A stretch of 43,270 nucleotides of DNA from Rhodanobacter sp. (GCA_004298015.1 SCSE01000037.1:1-43270), one strand, 5' to 3'; counted from the first letter of the stretch, positions 16,374 to 25,873 are shown. A program made the numbers and translations. The notes: generated by a model from the sequence alone, not told the origin.

Positions 16374-16867
16374 GCGCCGGCCAGCCGGTTGCCTTGCAGG
16401 ATCTCGCCGCTCCCGAAGGCATCTGCTATGGCTGTGGCAGCGCGCATCCGCACGGCCTGCACATCAAGAGCCACTGGCATGAGGATGGCGTGCATGTCGT
16501 TGCCACGCACACACCCGATACCGAATTCAGCGGCTGGCCGGGCCTGCTTTACGGTGGGCTGATCGCGATGCTGGTGGACTGCCATTCCAACTGGACCGCG
16601 ATGGCCTGGCACTACCGCGCCGAGAACCGCACGCCAGACAGCCAGCCACGTGTCGACTGCGTTACCGGCAACCTCGGCATCAAATTTCTCAAGCCAACGC
16701 CCCTGGGCGTACCGCTGACCTTGAAAGCGCGGGTCGAGGGCGAGGTGGGGCGCAAGACCCGCGTGCTGTGCGAGGTCTACGCTGGCGAGGTGCTCACCGC
16801 GTTGGGTGACTCGGTCTTCGTGCGGGTGGACACCGCGCAACTGGCGACGGCAGCGCAAGGCGGCTGA
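16370..16867 (+). CDS. PaaI-type hotdog thioesterase (165 aa)
   Basis: The protein has a single hotdog-fold domain of the PaaI/acyl-CoA thioesterase kind. [22 protein letters not shown] text near the start ([16 protein letters not shown]), then [20 protein letters not shown], where the long helix begins after the G-G, and [20 protein letters not shown], typical of the strand that binds the pantetheine arm. The CxxC-type pair in CYGCG is common in this subgroup. The substrate is unknown, but it is presumably an acyl-CoA or acyl-carrier thioester. Translation starts at GTG 16370, overlapping the lysS stop. The product is cytosolic. Confidence 0.78.
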
Positions 16868-16939
16868 ATCGGCAGGATTGGCAAGCGTATCCTCCCGTGG
16901 TCGGCTAAAATCCGGGAATCCCCAGTCCTGGAGCTTCCC

Positions 16940-17242
16940 ATGTGGTTCGCCATCATCGCCAAAGACGTCCCTGATTCGCTGGACAAGCGCAAATCCGTGC
17001 GGCCAGCGCATATCGCACGGCTGCAAGCCTTGCTCGATGCGGGGCGTCTGTTCGTCGCCGGAGCGTTCCCGGCAATCGAGTCCGAAGACCCGGGTCCGGC
17101 CGGATTCACCGGCAGCATGATCGTGGCCGAGTTTGCCTCGCTGGCGCTGGCCGAAGCCTGGGCAAATGCGGATCCCTACGTTGCGGCAGGGGTCTACGCC
17201 GAGGTCCAGATCAAGCCGTTCCGCAAGGCCTTGCCTGCATGA
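16940..17242 (+). CDS. yciI: YciI-like protein
   Basis: A protein of 100 aa beginning [20 protein letters not shown], then [20 protein letters not shown] with the conserved His, AGPF-type AGAFPAIES, and near the end [20 protein letters not shown] with the conserved Asp. This is the alpha/beta dimeric-ferredoxin YCII fold, where the His-Asp pair lines a possible active site. The function is not established. Its stop overlaps the start of the BolA gene (ATGA at 17239), so the two are co-translated, an arrangement common in gammaproteobacteria. Confidence 0.85.
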   Translation: MWFAIIAKDVPDSLDKRKSVRPAHIARLQALLDAGRLFVAGAFPAIESEDPGPAGFTGSMIVAEFASLALAEAWANADPYVAAGVYAEVQIKPFRKALPA

Positions 17243-17508
17243 GCGACATGCTGGTCGAGCAGATCCGCCGGCGCCTCGCCACGGCATTGCAGCCTACCGA
17301 ACTCGATGTCGTCGACGAGGGGCACAAGCACATCGGCCATGCGAACGCCGGCAAGGGGCATTTCCACGTGCGGATCGTCAGCGCGGCCTTCACCGGACAG
17401 CTGCCGCTGAAACGGCATCGATTGGTTTATGCGGCGCTGGGGGATCTGATGGACAAGGGGATTCATGCACTGTCGATCGATGCCCAAGAGCCTTCAGTAC
17501 TAAAATAA
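17239..17508 (+). CDS. BolA-family protein
   Basis: The 89-aa sequence has the BolA fold: an N-terminal helix [20 protein letters not shown], the D-E-G-H-K-H-x-G-H segment ([20 protein letters not shown]) and the terminal helix [20 protein letters not shown] with the conserved R-H-R-x-V-Y motif. BolA proteins pair with monothiol glutaredoxins in iron-sulfur cluster handling and iron sensing; the histidines are cluster or metal ligands in that setting. It belongs to the BolA1-like group by the HKHxGH signature. It overlaps the preceding yciI gene by 4 bases. Confidence 0.88.
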   Translation: MSDMLVEQIRRRLATALQPTELDVVDEGHKHIGHANAGKGHFHVRIVSAAFTGQLPLKRHRLVYAALGDLMDKGIHALSIDAQEPSVLK

Positions 17509-17520
17509 TATAAATCATTA

Positions 17521-17542
17521 ACTTGAGGACATTTTCTCAAGT
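17521..17542 (+). terminator. Possible weak terminator after the bolA gene
   Basis: ACTTGAG (17521-17527) and CTCAAGT (17536-17542) form a 7-bp stem with an 8-base GACATTTT loop. It lies 13 bases after the BolA stop, in a locally AT-rich stretch, and is followed by ACTTTA. The stem is short and no proper U-tract follows, so function is uncertain. Confidence 0.35.
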
Positions 17543-17643
17543 ACTTTATGGAAACCGCGAGCATTGCGGCCAAGGCGTGGCTTTGGCACAGTGCAACGTC
17601 GTCCCGCCGCCGCGGGTCCACCGGAACTGTCATTGATGACCGC

Positions 17644-20600
17644 ATGCGCCTGAGCACGATCAAACTCGCCGGATTCAAGTCGTTCGTCGATCCCACCACC
17701 CTGCACCTGCCAACCAACATGACCGGCGTGGTGGGTCCGAACGGCTGCGGCAAGTCCAATATCATCGATGCGATCCGCTGGGTGATGGGTGAAAGCGCGG
17801 CCAGTCGCTTGCGCGGCGACTCGCTCACCGACGTGATCTTTTCCGGATCTTCGGCGCGCAAGCCGGTGGGCCAGGCCACCGTCGAGCTGATCTTCGACAA
17901 CGCCGACGGCACCATCCAGGGCGAGTACGGCCAGTATGCCGAGATCTCGGTGAAGCGCCAGGTCACCCGCGACGGCCAGTCGGGCTATTTCCTCAACGGT
18001 GCCCGCTGTCGCCGGCGCGACATCACCGACCTGTTCCTCGGCACCGGCCTGGGGCCGCGCAGCTACTCGATCATCGAGCAGGGCATGATCAGCCAGATCA
18101 TCGAGGCGCACCCGGAAGAATTGCGCACGCACCTGGAGGAGGCCGCCGGCATCTCCAAGTACAAGGAACGGCGCAAGGAAACCGAGAGTCGGATCAAGGC
18201 GACCCGCGAAAACCTCGACCGCGTGCGCGACGTGCGCGATGAGGTGGACAAGCAACTGGAGCACCTCAACCGCCAGGCCCGTGCCGCGGAACGCTGGAAA
18301 GCACTGAAAGCCGAACAGACCCGGAAAGAGGCCGAGCTGCGCGCGCTCGAATATCGCGGCCTGAAAAGCCTGCACCAGGGCGAGGGCGAGGGCTTGTCGG
18401 CGGCCGAGACCGGGATCGAGAAACAACTGGCCGAACAGCGACAGATCGAGGCGCAACTGGAAACCGTGCGCGAGCGCCATGTCGGTGCCAGCGAACACCT
18501 CAATGCGGTGCAAGCCCAGGTCTACAAGGTCGGCGCCGAGATCGCCCGCGTCGAACAGCAGGTCCGGCACAACCAGGAAACCGCCGAGCGCCTGCAGCGC
18601 GCCCACGGCGACGCCGAGCGCGAACACGCCGAACTGGCCGCACACATTGCCACCGACCAGACTCAGGTGGAAACGCTGCGCCAGACCCTGGCCGAGGGCG
18701 AACCGAAACTGGAAGCGTTGCAGCAACTGCTGGAGGAAACCGCCGAGACCCAGCGCGACAGTGAAACGAAGCTGGCGGACTGGCAGCAGCGCTGGGACAC
18801 GCATACGCGCATCGCGGGAGAGGCCAGCCGTGCCGCCGAGGTCGAGCGGACCAAGCTGGCCTATCAGGATCGTCAGGTGATCGACTTGTCGCGCCGCCGC
18901 GAGGCACTGGATGCCGAGCACGAGGCTACCGATATCGCCGCCCTCGACGCGGCGGCTGAACAGTTGCACCGCGAGCACGACACCCAGCATGAACGGGTGG
19001 AAACCCTGGGCAGCCTGCTGGAGCAGCACAAGACAGCCCACGAACAGGTGCAGGACGAGGAACGTCGGCTGCAGTCGACCCTGAACGAATCGCGCCAGCA
19101 GTTGCAGACCGCGCGCGGTCGCCTCGCTTCGCTGGAAGCGTTGCAGCATGCCGCGCTGGGTCAGGAAGAAAGCGCCGCCAGCGGCTGGCTGGCCAGGCTC
19201 GGACTCGACACCTCGCGCCGCCTGGGCGAGTCACTGCAGGTCGAGGCAGGTTGGGAAACCGCGGTGGAAACCGCGCTGAGTGGGCTCATCGACAGTGTAC
19301 TGGTGGACGGTTCCCATACCCTGGCCGGTGAATTCGAGGCACTTGAAAATGCCGACATTGCGTTGCTCGACAAGGTCGAGAGTGGCGCAGGCGCCCATGG
19401 CACGCTGGCCGCTCATGTGCGTGGACCGGCGGCAGCGATGCAGATGCTCGGTCATGTGCTGACCGCCGAATCGCTGACCGAAGCGCATCAACGGGTCGCT
19501 GAGCTGTCCGCACTGGCCCCGTACCAGTCGGTGATGACCCGATCCGGCGAATGGCTGGGTCCGGGCTGGGCGCGGGTGCGCCGTGCCCAGGGAAGTCAGG
19601 TCGGCGTGCTCGCCCGCGAACGTGAAATCCGCACGCTGACCGAACAGGTGGAAACCCTGGAGCAGCAGATCAGCGAAGCCGGAGAGCAGTTGGAGGTATT
19701 GCGCGCCCGCAAGTTTGATGCCGAGCGCGCCCGCGACGATGCCCAGCGCGAGCTGTACAACGCGCACCGTCGCCAATCGGAGCTGGCCGGGCAGTTGCAG
19801 AGCCAGCGCGGCAAGATGGAAACCGCGCGGGCGCGCTCCGCGAAAGTCGCCGAAGAGCTGTCTGACCTGATCGCCCAGCTCGACGAGCTGCAGGGCAACA
19901 CCCGTGAAGCGCGGGCGCGACTCGACGAATCGGTTACCCACATGGGAGACCTCGAGGATCACCGCCGCGAGCTGGAGAACGAGCGGCGCGCCTTGCTCGA
20001 GGCTCGGGAGGAAGCACGCATGAATGCGCGTGAGGCGGCCGATCAGGGCCACGCGCTGGCGCTCGGCCTGGAGTCGAAGCGTTCATCGGCGGCCTCGCTG
20101 GAGCAGGCCTTGTCCCGGATGCGAAGCCAGCTGCAGCAGATCGCGGCGCGTCGTGGCGAAGTGGCCGAACAGCTCGCGGCCGGTTCCGATCCGATCGTGG
20201 CGCTGGAGGCCGAGCGGCAGACTTACCTGGATCAGCGACTGCTGGTCGACAAGCAACTGGTCGAGGCCCGCCGCACCCTCGAGGATTGCGACAGCGAGCT
20301 GCGGCGTCTCGAGCAACAGCGCCACCAGGCCGAGCAGCAGTTGTCCGAACTGCGTGAAAAACTGTCGGAGAAGCGGCTTGCCGCCCAGGCCTTGCAATTG
20401 CGCGCCGAGCAACTGGCTGAGGCGATCACCAGCTCCGGACTCGAGCTTGAGGTGTTGTTGGCCGAACTGGCTGAGGATATTGACGCAGCACAATGGCAGC
20501 AGCAGCTCGGAGAGCTGGCGCAGAAGATCGCCCGTCTGGAGCCGGTCAATCTGGCCGCGATCCAGGAGCACGCCGAACAGAGCGAGCGCAAGACCTACCT

Positions 20601-21153
20601 CGACAACCAACTGGCCGATCTGGTCAGTGCGCTGGAAACCCTGGAGGGCGCGATCAAGAAGATCGACCGCGAGACCCGGCAGCGTTTCAAGGAAACCTTC
20701 GACAAGGTCAACGCCGGCGTGCAGGAGCTGTTCCCGCGCCTGTTCGGCGGCGGCCACGCCTATCTGGAGCTTACCGGCGACGATCTGCTCGATACCGGCG
20801 TGGCGATCATGGCGCGGCCACCGGGCAAACGGGTGTCCAATATTACCTTGCTGTCCGGCGGTGAAAAGGCGTTGACGGCGGTTTCGCTGGTGTTTGCAAT
20901 TTTCGGTCTCAACCCCGCCCCTTTCTGCCTGCTCGACGAAGTTGACGCGCCGCTGGACGAGGCCAACGTCGGCCGTTTCTCGAGTCTGGTCCGCGAGATG
21001 AGCGAGCGGGTGCAATTCATCTTTGTCAGCCACAACAAGGCCACCATGGAGGCGGCCAGCCAGCTATGCGGCGTGACCATGCGCGAGCCTGGCGTATCGC
21101 GCCTGGTGCAGGTGGATCTCGCCGAAGCAGCTAAACTGGTCGGCGCTGCCTGA
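17644..21153 (+). CDS. smc: Chromosome segregation protein SMC
   Basis: SMC is the ATPase core of the condensin that organises and segregates the chromosome. The N-terminal head has MRLSTIKLAGFKSFVDPTTL and Walker A VVGPNGCGKSNIIDAIRWVM. Long coiled coils (about residues 170-500 and 660-1010) flank a hinge around 520-640 (LGESLQVEAGWETAVETALS). The C-terminal head has signature LLSGGEKALTAVSL and Walker B CLLDEVDAPLDEANV. The start at 17644 gives the standard family N-terminus; the frame is open 32 codons further upstream but that part is not SMC-like. The size is 1169 aa. zipA follows 10 bases after the stop. Confidence 0.96.
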   Translation: MRLSTIKLAGFKSFVDPTTLHLPTNMTGVVGPNGCGKSNIIDAIRWVMGESAASRLRGDSLTDVIFSGSSARKPVGQATVELIFDNADGTIQGEYGQYAEISVKRQVTRDGQSGYFLNGARCRRRDITDLFLGTGLGPRSYSIIEQGMISQIIEAHPEELRTHLEEAAGISKYKERRKETESRIKATRENLDRVRDVRDEVDKQLEHLNRQARAAERWKALKAEQTRKEAELRALEYRGLKSLHQGEGEGLSAAETGIEKQLAEQRQIEAQLETVRERHVGASEHLNAVQAQVYKVGAEIARVEQQVRHNQETAERLQRAHGDAEREHAELAAHIATDQTQVETLRQTLAEGEPKLEALQQLLEETAETQRDSETKLADWQQRWDTHTRIAGEASRAAEVERTKLAYQDRQVIDLSRRREALDAEHEATDIAALDAAAEQLHREHDTQHERVETLGSLLEQHKTAHEQVQDEERRLQSTLNESRQQLQTARGRLASLEALQHAALGQEESAASGWLARLGLDTSRRLGESLQVEAGWETAVETALSGLIDSVLVDGSHTLAGEFEALENADIALLDKVESGAGAHGTLAAHVRGPAAAMQMLGHVLTAESLTEAHQRVAELSALAPYQSVMTRSGEWLGPGWARVRRAQGSQVGVLAREREIRTLTEQVETLEQQISEAGEQLEVLRARKFDAERARDDAQRELYNAHRRQSELAGQLQSQRGKMETARARSAKVAEELSDLIAQLDELQGNTREARARLDESVTHMGDLEDHRRELENERRALLEAREEARMNAREAADQGHALALGLESKRSSAASLEQALSRMRSQLQQIAARRGEVAEQLAAGSDPIVALEAERQTYLDQRLLVDKQLVEARRTLEDCDSELRRLEQQRHQAEQQLSELREKLSEKRLAAQALQLRAEQLAEAITSSGLELEVLLAELAEDIDAAQWQQQLGELAQKIARLEPVNLAAIQEHAEQSERKTYLDNQLADLVSALETLEGAIKKIDRETRQRFKETFDKVNAGVQELFPRLFGGGHAYLELTGDDLLDTGVAIMARPPGKRVSNITLLSGGEKALTAVSLVFAIFGLNPAPFCLLDEVDAPLDEANVGRFSSLVREMSERVQFIFVSHNKATMEAASQLCGVTMREPGVSRLVQVDLAEAAKLVGAA

Positions 21154-21163
21154 GGAATTCCTG

Positions 21164-22153
21164 ATGACCTTTCAACCCGTGTTCGCCATCGCCTGGAATC
21201 CAGCGGTCGGGATACCGCTGCTGATCGTCGGCGCGATCGTGCTGGCTCTGATCTGGCTTTTCGGTCAGCCGAAGCAGGAGCAGGGCAAGCGTCGTAGCAC
21301 TCATGCCACGACGGGCAGCGATCGCCGCGAACCGACCCTGGGCGAATCCAGCCTCGCCGACAAGCCAGCCTTCAACCCCGCGACGCCCTCGGTCGACGGC
21401 CACACCCCGGATCAGCCGCAACCGGCGCAGGGCGAGCTCGACATGGGGTTGCGCGAGGAACTGGAGCGCCTCGACGCGACCCTCTCAGGACAACCGGAAA
21501 GCGGCAGGCCGGCGGCGCCCAGGCCATCCGGCCTGGCCGGTCACGCGGCATCCATCGTCGATGCCTTGCGGGCGCCGGCAGCCGGTGCAGCCGCGGCGAA
21601 ACCGCTGGCATCGCCCATTCCCGCGCCCCCCGCAGCGGTCGAGTCGAAGGCCGCCACGGCATCGCCGCCAGCGCGCTCCGACCTGGGCCGTCGCCCGCCC
21701 CAGCTTCCGGTGGATCGTATCGTGACGCTGTTCGTGGTAGCGCGCGAAGGCGAATACTTTCACGGGCCGGATCTGGTGGTGGCTGCCGAAAAGGCCGGAC
21801 TCGAGTTCGGTGACATGGGTATCTATCACCGTCTGCTCGATGGCAAGCGCGAACTTGGACCCATCTTCAGCGTCGCCAACATGCTCAAACCCGGCAATTT
21901 CGATCTGGGCAAGCTGGACGCCCTGCGTACCCCGGGCCTGAGCTTTTTCATGACCCTGCCGGCACCGTTGCCGGCGCTGGATGCGTGGGATGCCATGCTG
22001 CCTACCGCACAACGCCTGGCCGAACTGCTGGACGGCCAGGTGCTCGACGAGGAACGCAACGCCCTTGGCCGTCAGCGCATTGCTCATATCCGTGACGAAC
22101 TGCGCGGCTGGGATCGCGATCACGAAGGGCCGGAAATCATCTTCGGCCGCTGA
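21164..22153 (+). CDS. zipA: Cell division protein ZipA
   Basis: ZipA anchors the FtsZ ring to the inner membrane. One N-terminal membrane helix (about residues 15-35, VGIPLLIVGAIVLALIWLFG) is followed by a basic stretch, a Pro/Ala-rich linker to about residue 180, and the FtsZ-binding domain. That domain reads RIVTLFVVAREGEYFHGPDL, GDMGIYHRL, GPIFSVANMLKPGNFDL and PGLSFFMTLPAP. The 329-aa length is typical. It is 10 bases behind smc, as is usual in Xanthomonadaceae. In many relatives ligA comes next; here the next gene is on the opposite strand, so ligA is elsewhere or lost from this place. Confidence 0.92.
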   Translation: MTFQPVFAIAWNPAVGIPLLIVGAIVLALIWLFGQPKQEQGKRRSTHATTGSDRREPTLGESSLADKPAFNPATPSVDGHTPDQPQPAQGELDMGLREELERLDATLSGQPESGRPAAPRPSGLAGHAASIVDALRAPAAGAAAAKPLASPIPAPPAAVESKAATASPPARSDLGRRPPQLPVDRIVTLFVVAREGEYFHGPDLVVAAEKAGLEFGDMGIYHRLLDGKRELGPIFSVANMLKPGNFDLGKLDALRTPGLSFFMTLPAPLPALDAWDAMLPTAQRLAELLDGQVLDEERNALGRQRIAHIRDELRGWDRDHEGPEIIFGR

Positions 22154-22185
22154 TGTCCTGCCCGTTCATGGTTCGCGGTTGAAGG

Positions 22186-22974
22186 TCAACGCGCCGGTTT
22201 GGCCGGTTGAATCAGCAGATCTTGCAGGCGCTGCGCCTTCGTGTCGCGGAACACATCCAGCCCGATCGGCATGGTTTCCTGGGGCTGCCGCGGCGCGATC
22301 CGGTAACTACCGAACAGCCGGTCCCACCACGAGACGTGGAAGCCGTAATTGCTGTCGTGCTCCTCGCGCAGCACGGAGTGGTGAATACGGTGCATGTCGG
22401 GCGTCACGAACACCCAGCGTAGCGCGGCATCCATCCAGACGGGAAGCCGCAGATTGGTATGTGTCATCAGCGAAAAACTGCTGAGTACGATTTCGAACAC
22501 CACTACGACTACCGGACTCGCCCCGATCAGGATCACGGCGGCGATCTTCACCAGCATCGACAACAGTATTTCCAGCGGATGAAAACGCACGCCGGACGTG
22601 ACGTCCAGGGCCAGATCGGTGTGATGCACGCGATGCAGGCGCCACAGCACGTCAACGACATGCATCAAACGGTGCTGGCCGTAGATCACCAGATCGAGCG
22701 CCACGAAGGCAATGATGGCGGCGGGCAGGGCAGGGACCTGCAACCACGCCAGCAGGCCGACATGATGTGTTTCAGCCCATAGTGCGGCATCGATCGCCAG
22801 CCACGGCATCAGCACGCGCAGGGCAAGCACATTGATCGCACCCAGACCGAGATTCACCGGCCACCGCTTGCCGCGTCGGGCCGTGTCGTGCTGCCGTGGC
22901 CAGCGCCATTCGGCGAGGCCCATCAAGACCAGCAGGCTCAGAAACGACAGCATGCGAAGCGCATTTTCGCTCAT
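22186..22974 (-). CDS. Sterol desaturase / fatty-acid hydroxylase family protein
   Basis: This is an integral membrane di-iron oxygenase of the FA-hydroxylase superfamily. Three histidine clusters are visible in order: HRLMH, HRVHH and HRIHHSVLREEHDSNYGF. Hydrophobic segments at about residues 7-20, 40-65, 75-100 and 135-165 place the clusters on the cytosolic face. The ATG at 22972-22974 starts MSENALRMLSFLSLLVL; upstream in-frame ATGs would add an unrelated extension. At 262 aa the size is normal. The substrate cannot be told. It is convergent with zipA, with only about 30 bases between stops. Confidence 0.85.
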   Translation of the reverse strand: MSENALRMLSFLSLLVLMGLAEWRWPRQHDTARRGKRWPVNLGLGAINVLALRVLMPWLAIDAALWAETHHVGLLAWLQVPALPAAIIAFVALDLVIYGQHRLMHVVDVLWRLHRVHHTDLALDVTSGVRFHPLEILLSMLVKIAAVILIGASPVVVVVFEIVLSSFSLMTHTNLRLPVWMDAALRWVFVTPDMHRIHHSVLREEHDSNYGFHVSWWDRLFGSYRIAPRQPQETMPIGLDVFRDTKAQRLQDLLIQPAKPAR

Positions 22975-23036
22975 GGTTGAAAAACCTTTCGGGGCTGCGC
23001 AGTCCGCGAGGTTGTCAAACTTTGCTCGGCCACATG

Positions 23037-23063
23037 CTCGCCTCGACCACCAAAGCCCGACAG
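23037..23063 (+). repeat. 27-bp dispersed repeat, copy 1
   Basis: CTCGCCTCGACCACCAAAGC followed by CCGACAG. The same 27 bases with one change occur in reverse orientation at 25088-25114. Each copy lies just upstream of a minus-strand gene (sterol desaturase; GNAT/nitrilase fusion). It resembles REP-like sequences, but no stem-loop is evident in the copy itself. Confidence 0.6.
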
Positions 23064-23187
23064 CCTCCCAGGGATACTGCATTGTCAAATGGGGCCGGCG
23101 TCAGGCGAAGGCAATGTCCGATCCCGCTGACGGCACGACCCAAGTTCCAATTCAGAGCCTGGGCAAACCTGGTCATCCATCTGCCGG

Positions 23188-23253
23188 CGAAATTTGGCTT
23201 AGCGCAGCCGCAAACCACCATCCAATGCGAATCTCCGATACCGGGGATGCCGC
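23188..23253 (+). repeat. Flanking repeat unit, copy a
   Basis: About 66 bases beginning CGAAATTTGGCTTAGCGCAG and ending GGGATGCCGCA. Related units lie at 23393-23459 and 31052-31117. It precedes the hairpin repeat at 23282 and its relative follows it, so the hairpin is bracketed by degenerate direct repeats. Confidence 0.6.
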
Positions 23254-23281
23254 AGGTGGAAAATCATGACGCACGTTTTCG

Positions 23282-23372
23282 TCCACCGCGTAGGGCGGAC
23301 ACCGTCCGCCGATCTTCGTCACGACGCTCCGGGCAAGGCCGGCGGGCCGTGGCCGCCCTACGCTGATGCGCG
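23282..23372 (+). repeat. 91-bp hairpin repeat (MITE/REP-like), copy 1
   Basis: The unit begins TCCACCGCGTAGGGCGGACA and ends GCCGCCCTACGCTGATGCGC. The terminal sequences CGTAGGGCGG (23289-23298) and CCGCCCTACG (23353-23362) are perfect inverted repeats, and the interior also has GC-rich complementarity. A copy with about 88% identity lies at 30873-30963. No open frame of note is inside. It looks like a non-autonomous repeat such as a REP/BIME or small MITE. Confidence 0.75.
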
Positions 23373-23392
23373 CGTGAGTGGTGGGGGTCAAG

Positions 23393-23459
23393 CGAGATTT
23401 GGCTGAGCGCGGCCGCAAACGACCTTCCGATGCGGATCTGCGGAACCGGGGATACGGCA
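23393..23459 (+). repeat. Flanking repeat unit, copy b
   Basis: About 67 bases beginning CGAGATTTGGCTGAGCGCGG and ending ACCGGGGATACGGCA. It is a degenerate direct repeat of 23188-23253 and of 31052-31117, 20 bases beyond hairpin copy 1. Confidence 0.6.
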
Positions 23460-23481
23460 GGCCGGCTATTTTCCCAGCCTT

Positions 23482-25071
23482 TCAGATCACGGTCACGTGT
23501 TCCACCGGTACCTTGGCATGAAGTTCGTACAGGTCGTGGCGGCGGTCGAGCAACGGCCTGACCGAGGCGCACTGACGCTGGATGTCGAGCGCACCGAGGT
23601 CGAGATCCGCGATCACCACGGTCTACGTGTTGACCACGCCCTCGGCGGCGATCCCATTCATCGGGAAGGCAAAATCACTGGGTGTGCAAATGGCCGCCTG
23701 GCCGAAATTGATCGACATCGAGGGACTGTGGGTGAGACCGCCGACATTGCCGGACATCACCACGTACACCATGTTTTCCACCGCACGTGCCTGGGCGCAG
23801 TAGCGTACACGCAGGTAACTCTTGCGCTCGTCGGTGGCGAACGGATTCAGGATAATGTCGACACCATGCTCGACCAGCATGCGGGTCAGTTCGGGAAACT
23901 CGATGTCGTAGCAGACCACGATCGCCAATCGTCCGATCGCGGTCTCGAATACCTTGATGCCGTCACCCGGCGTGATGCCCCAGTACTCGCGCTCGGACGG
24001 CGTAATGTGCAGCTTTTCCTGGGTATAGGTGCTGCCGCCGGGGGTGTAGAGATGGGCGACGTTGCGCATGCCCTTGTCGGTGCGCACCGGCGTGGTACCG
24101 CCGACAAGATGCAGCTTGTGTCGCATCGCGGTGTCGCGGAACAGGGTGTCGATTCGCGGTGCCAGGGCGGCAAGCTGTTCGACCGCATCGAGCAGGGCGA
24201 TGCCGCGGGTGAAGGTGGAATACAGCTGCGCGGTCACGAATTCCGGGAACAGCAACAGGTGGCTGTCGTACATCGCGGCGCTCTGGGCGAAATATTCGAC
24301 CTGGTCGGCGAAGTCCTCGAAGCTGCTGATGCGGCGCTGATCGTACTGCGTGGCGCAGACCCGGACATGCCGTGCGGTACGGCGCACCGGAGCACCGGCG
24401 ATCATGCGTTTACGCGGCTGAAACTCCGCATTGCCCATCACCAGATGGGTGGCATAACCCAGGCTTTCCTGATCGTCGAGATAGCCGTAGTGCACGTCAA
24501 GTACGTCATAACCGGCATACAGATGAGCATTCAGCGCTGGATCGCGCAGCTCCCCGGCCTTGACTTTGTCGACGTATTCCTGCGCGGTCAGCTGGCCGCG
24601 ATGCGCGCCATAACCGGGAATCCGGCCACCCGCCACCATCTGCTTCAGGTTGTGTCGCTTCATCAAGGTGCGACGCGCCTGATAGAGCAAGCGCGAGACG
24701 CCTTTGCCCTGCCAGTCCGGGTGCACCGCGATATCGGCGCCATACAGCGTCTGTCCGGCCGGGTCATGGGTGCTGAAGGTGCCGAAGCCGGTCATTTCAG
24801 CATGGTTGTACCAGGGACTGTCGTCGTCGAGCTGGGTGATCAGGCTGGTGGCATAGCCCACGATCCGGTGGCCGACGACGGCGACATGCTGGCCGGTGGG
24901 AAAGGCCGCCAGTTGCAGCGAATAATTGCGCTCATCGGCAATGCTTGACGCAGGCCATGCCGCATAGGCTGCCCGGGCCACCGAGGCCATGCCGGCAGCA
25001 TCCTCGGGTCTGGCGGTGCGTACCTTGACCTGCTCTTTCGAGCGGGCGGCTTCAGCAGATTTGTTTGGCAT
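23482..25071 (-). pseudogene. GNAT acetyltransferase / carbon-nitrogen hydrolase fusion with amber stop
   Basis: Residues 1-210 form a GNAT domain (acetyl-CoA loop region HPDWQGKGVSRLLYQARR). Residues about 235-529 form a nitrilase-superfamily domain with Glu in LLLFPEFVTAQ, Lys in YTQEKLHITPSE and Cys in VVCYDIEFPELTR. At codon 483 an in-frame TAG (23623-23625) interrupts IAAEGVVNT*TVVIADLDLG; the frame then stays open and family-like for 46 codons to TGA at 23482-23484, ending ELHAKVPVEHVTVI. Glu is the likely original residue (GAG to TAG). The upstream product keeps the triad but lacks the final strand and tail used in packing and oligomer contacts. A sequencing error is possible. No Shine-Dalgarno is clear at the start. 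Confidence 0.8.
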
Positions 25072-25087
25072 GGCGCGTTTTAGCAGC

Positions 25088-25114
25088 CTGTCGGGCGTTG
25101 GTGGTCGAGGCGAG
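25088..25114 (-). repeat. 27-bp dispersed repeat, copy 2 (inverted)
   Basis: CTGTCGGGCGTTGGTGGTCG plus AGGCGAG is the reverse complement of 23037-23063 with one mismatch. It lies 17 bases upstream of the GNAT/nitrilase start, so it may be part of the leader of that gene. Confidence 0.6.
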
Positions 25115-25220
25115 AATTCTACTGTGCGAGGACAGGGTTCTGACGATTCGCCGGCCTATTCCTGCTCGGCGTCCTGGAGGGTGGAAAGTAACTTGTTCTT
25201 TGCCGCCACGGTCCCGTGCT

Positions 25221-25634
25221 TCACGCGCCTTTGATCCAGTCATCGACAGCGAGCGCTCCATCCGGAACGAGGGTGAACGCTTTGTCGTGGGTGATGAGCG
25301 TCGCGTTGGCGGCAACGGCATGGGCGGCAATCATCATGTCGAGTGCTCCCAAGGCGATTCCCGCCGATGCGCAGGAGGCACGCAAATCGCCGTAGACCGT
25401 AGCGGCATGTTCATTCCACGGCAATATCTCTACGCGCAGCAAAAACTCACGGATAACCTTGGCAAGGGCCGCGGGGTGGCCTTTACGGGCTAGTCCGTAA
25501 AGCAGTTCCGCTTGTGTGATGACGGAGATGATGATGCTGTCGATGGGCAACGCGACGAGTCGCTCGCGAACCTCCGGCGGGTGCCCCTTGATGACGTAAC
25601 TCGCCATGTTCGTATCGAGCATGAAGCGAGTCAA
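25221..25634 (-). CDS. vapC: PIN-domain ribonuclease toxin VapC
   Basis: The 137-aa protein is a VapC-type toxin that cleaves RNA, in this family often the initiator tRNA or rRNA. The PIN acidic residues are visible: Asp7 in [14 protein letters not shown], Glu in [17 protein letters not shown], Asp in [13 protein letters not shown], and Asp in LITHDKAF. The start overlaps the vapB stop by 4 bases (ATGA), so antitoxin is translated first and the two are coupled. It is probably neutralised by VapB, which also represses the pair. Confidence 0.92.
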   Translation of the reverse strand: MTRFMLDTNMASYVIKGHPPEVRERLVALPIDSIIISVITQAELLYGLARKGHPAALAKVIREFLLRVEILPWNEHAATVYGDLRASCASAGIALGALDMMIAAHAVAANATLITHDKAFTLVPDGALAVDDWIKGA

Positions 25635-25873
25635 AACAGGCTCCTTTCCTCGGCAGGCAGATCTTCACGATTTGCCATGAAGTCCGCCGGCATCTTGGTG
25701 CGGTTGGCCAGTTCGAAAAACTCTTGCCAGGAAGCGGGCTTCCGCGACAGCACAACGTCGCCGGTCTCGGGGTCGCGGCGAATGAATACTTCGGCCCCCT
25801 GGAAACGAAACTCCTTCGGAAGCCGGACGGCCTGACTCCGCCCGGTGATGAACAGCTTGGCAGTAGCGGACAT
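25631..25873 (-). CDS. vapB: VapB antitoxin (AbrB/SpoVT-like)
   Basis: The ATG at 25871-25873 has AGAAGGAG 7 bases upstream. The 80-aa protein starts [20 protein letters not shown], the swapped-hairpin AbrB-like DNA-binding domain typical of VapB (R-S-Q-A-V-R-L-P). The C-terminal part ([20 protein letters not shown]) is the toxin-binding tail. An ATG 19 codons upstream is in frame but lacks a ribosome-binding site. The promoter region holds duplicated TGATACCTAT sequences, probable VapB or VapBC operator sites. Confidence 0.92.
   Translation of the reverse strand: MSATAKLFITGRSQAVRLPKEFRFQGAEVFIRRDPETGDVVLSRKPASWQEFFELANRTKMPADFMANREDLPAEERSLF

Noticed and set aside
17518-19149. Long minus-strand frame opposite smc
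   Set aside because: It is an antisense shadow of the SMC coiled coil, with low-complexity Gln/Leu/Gly sequence.
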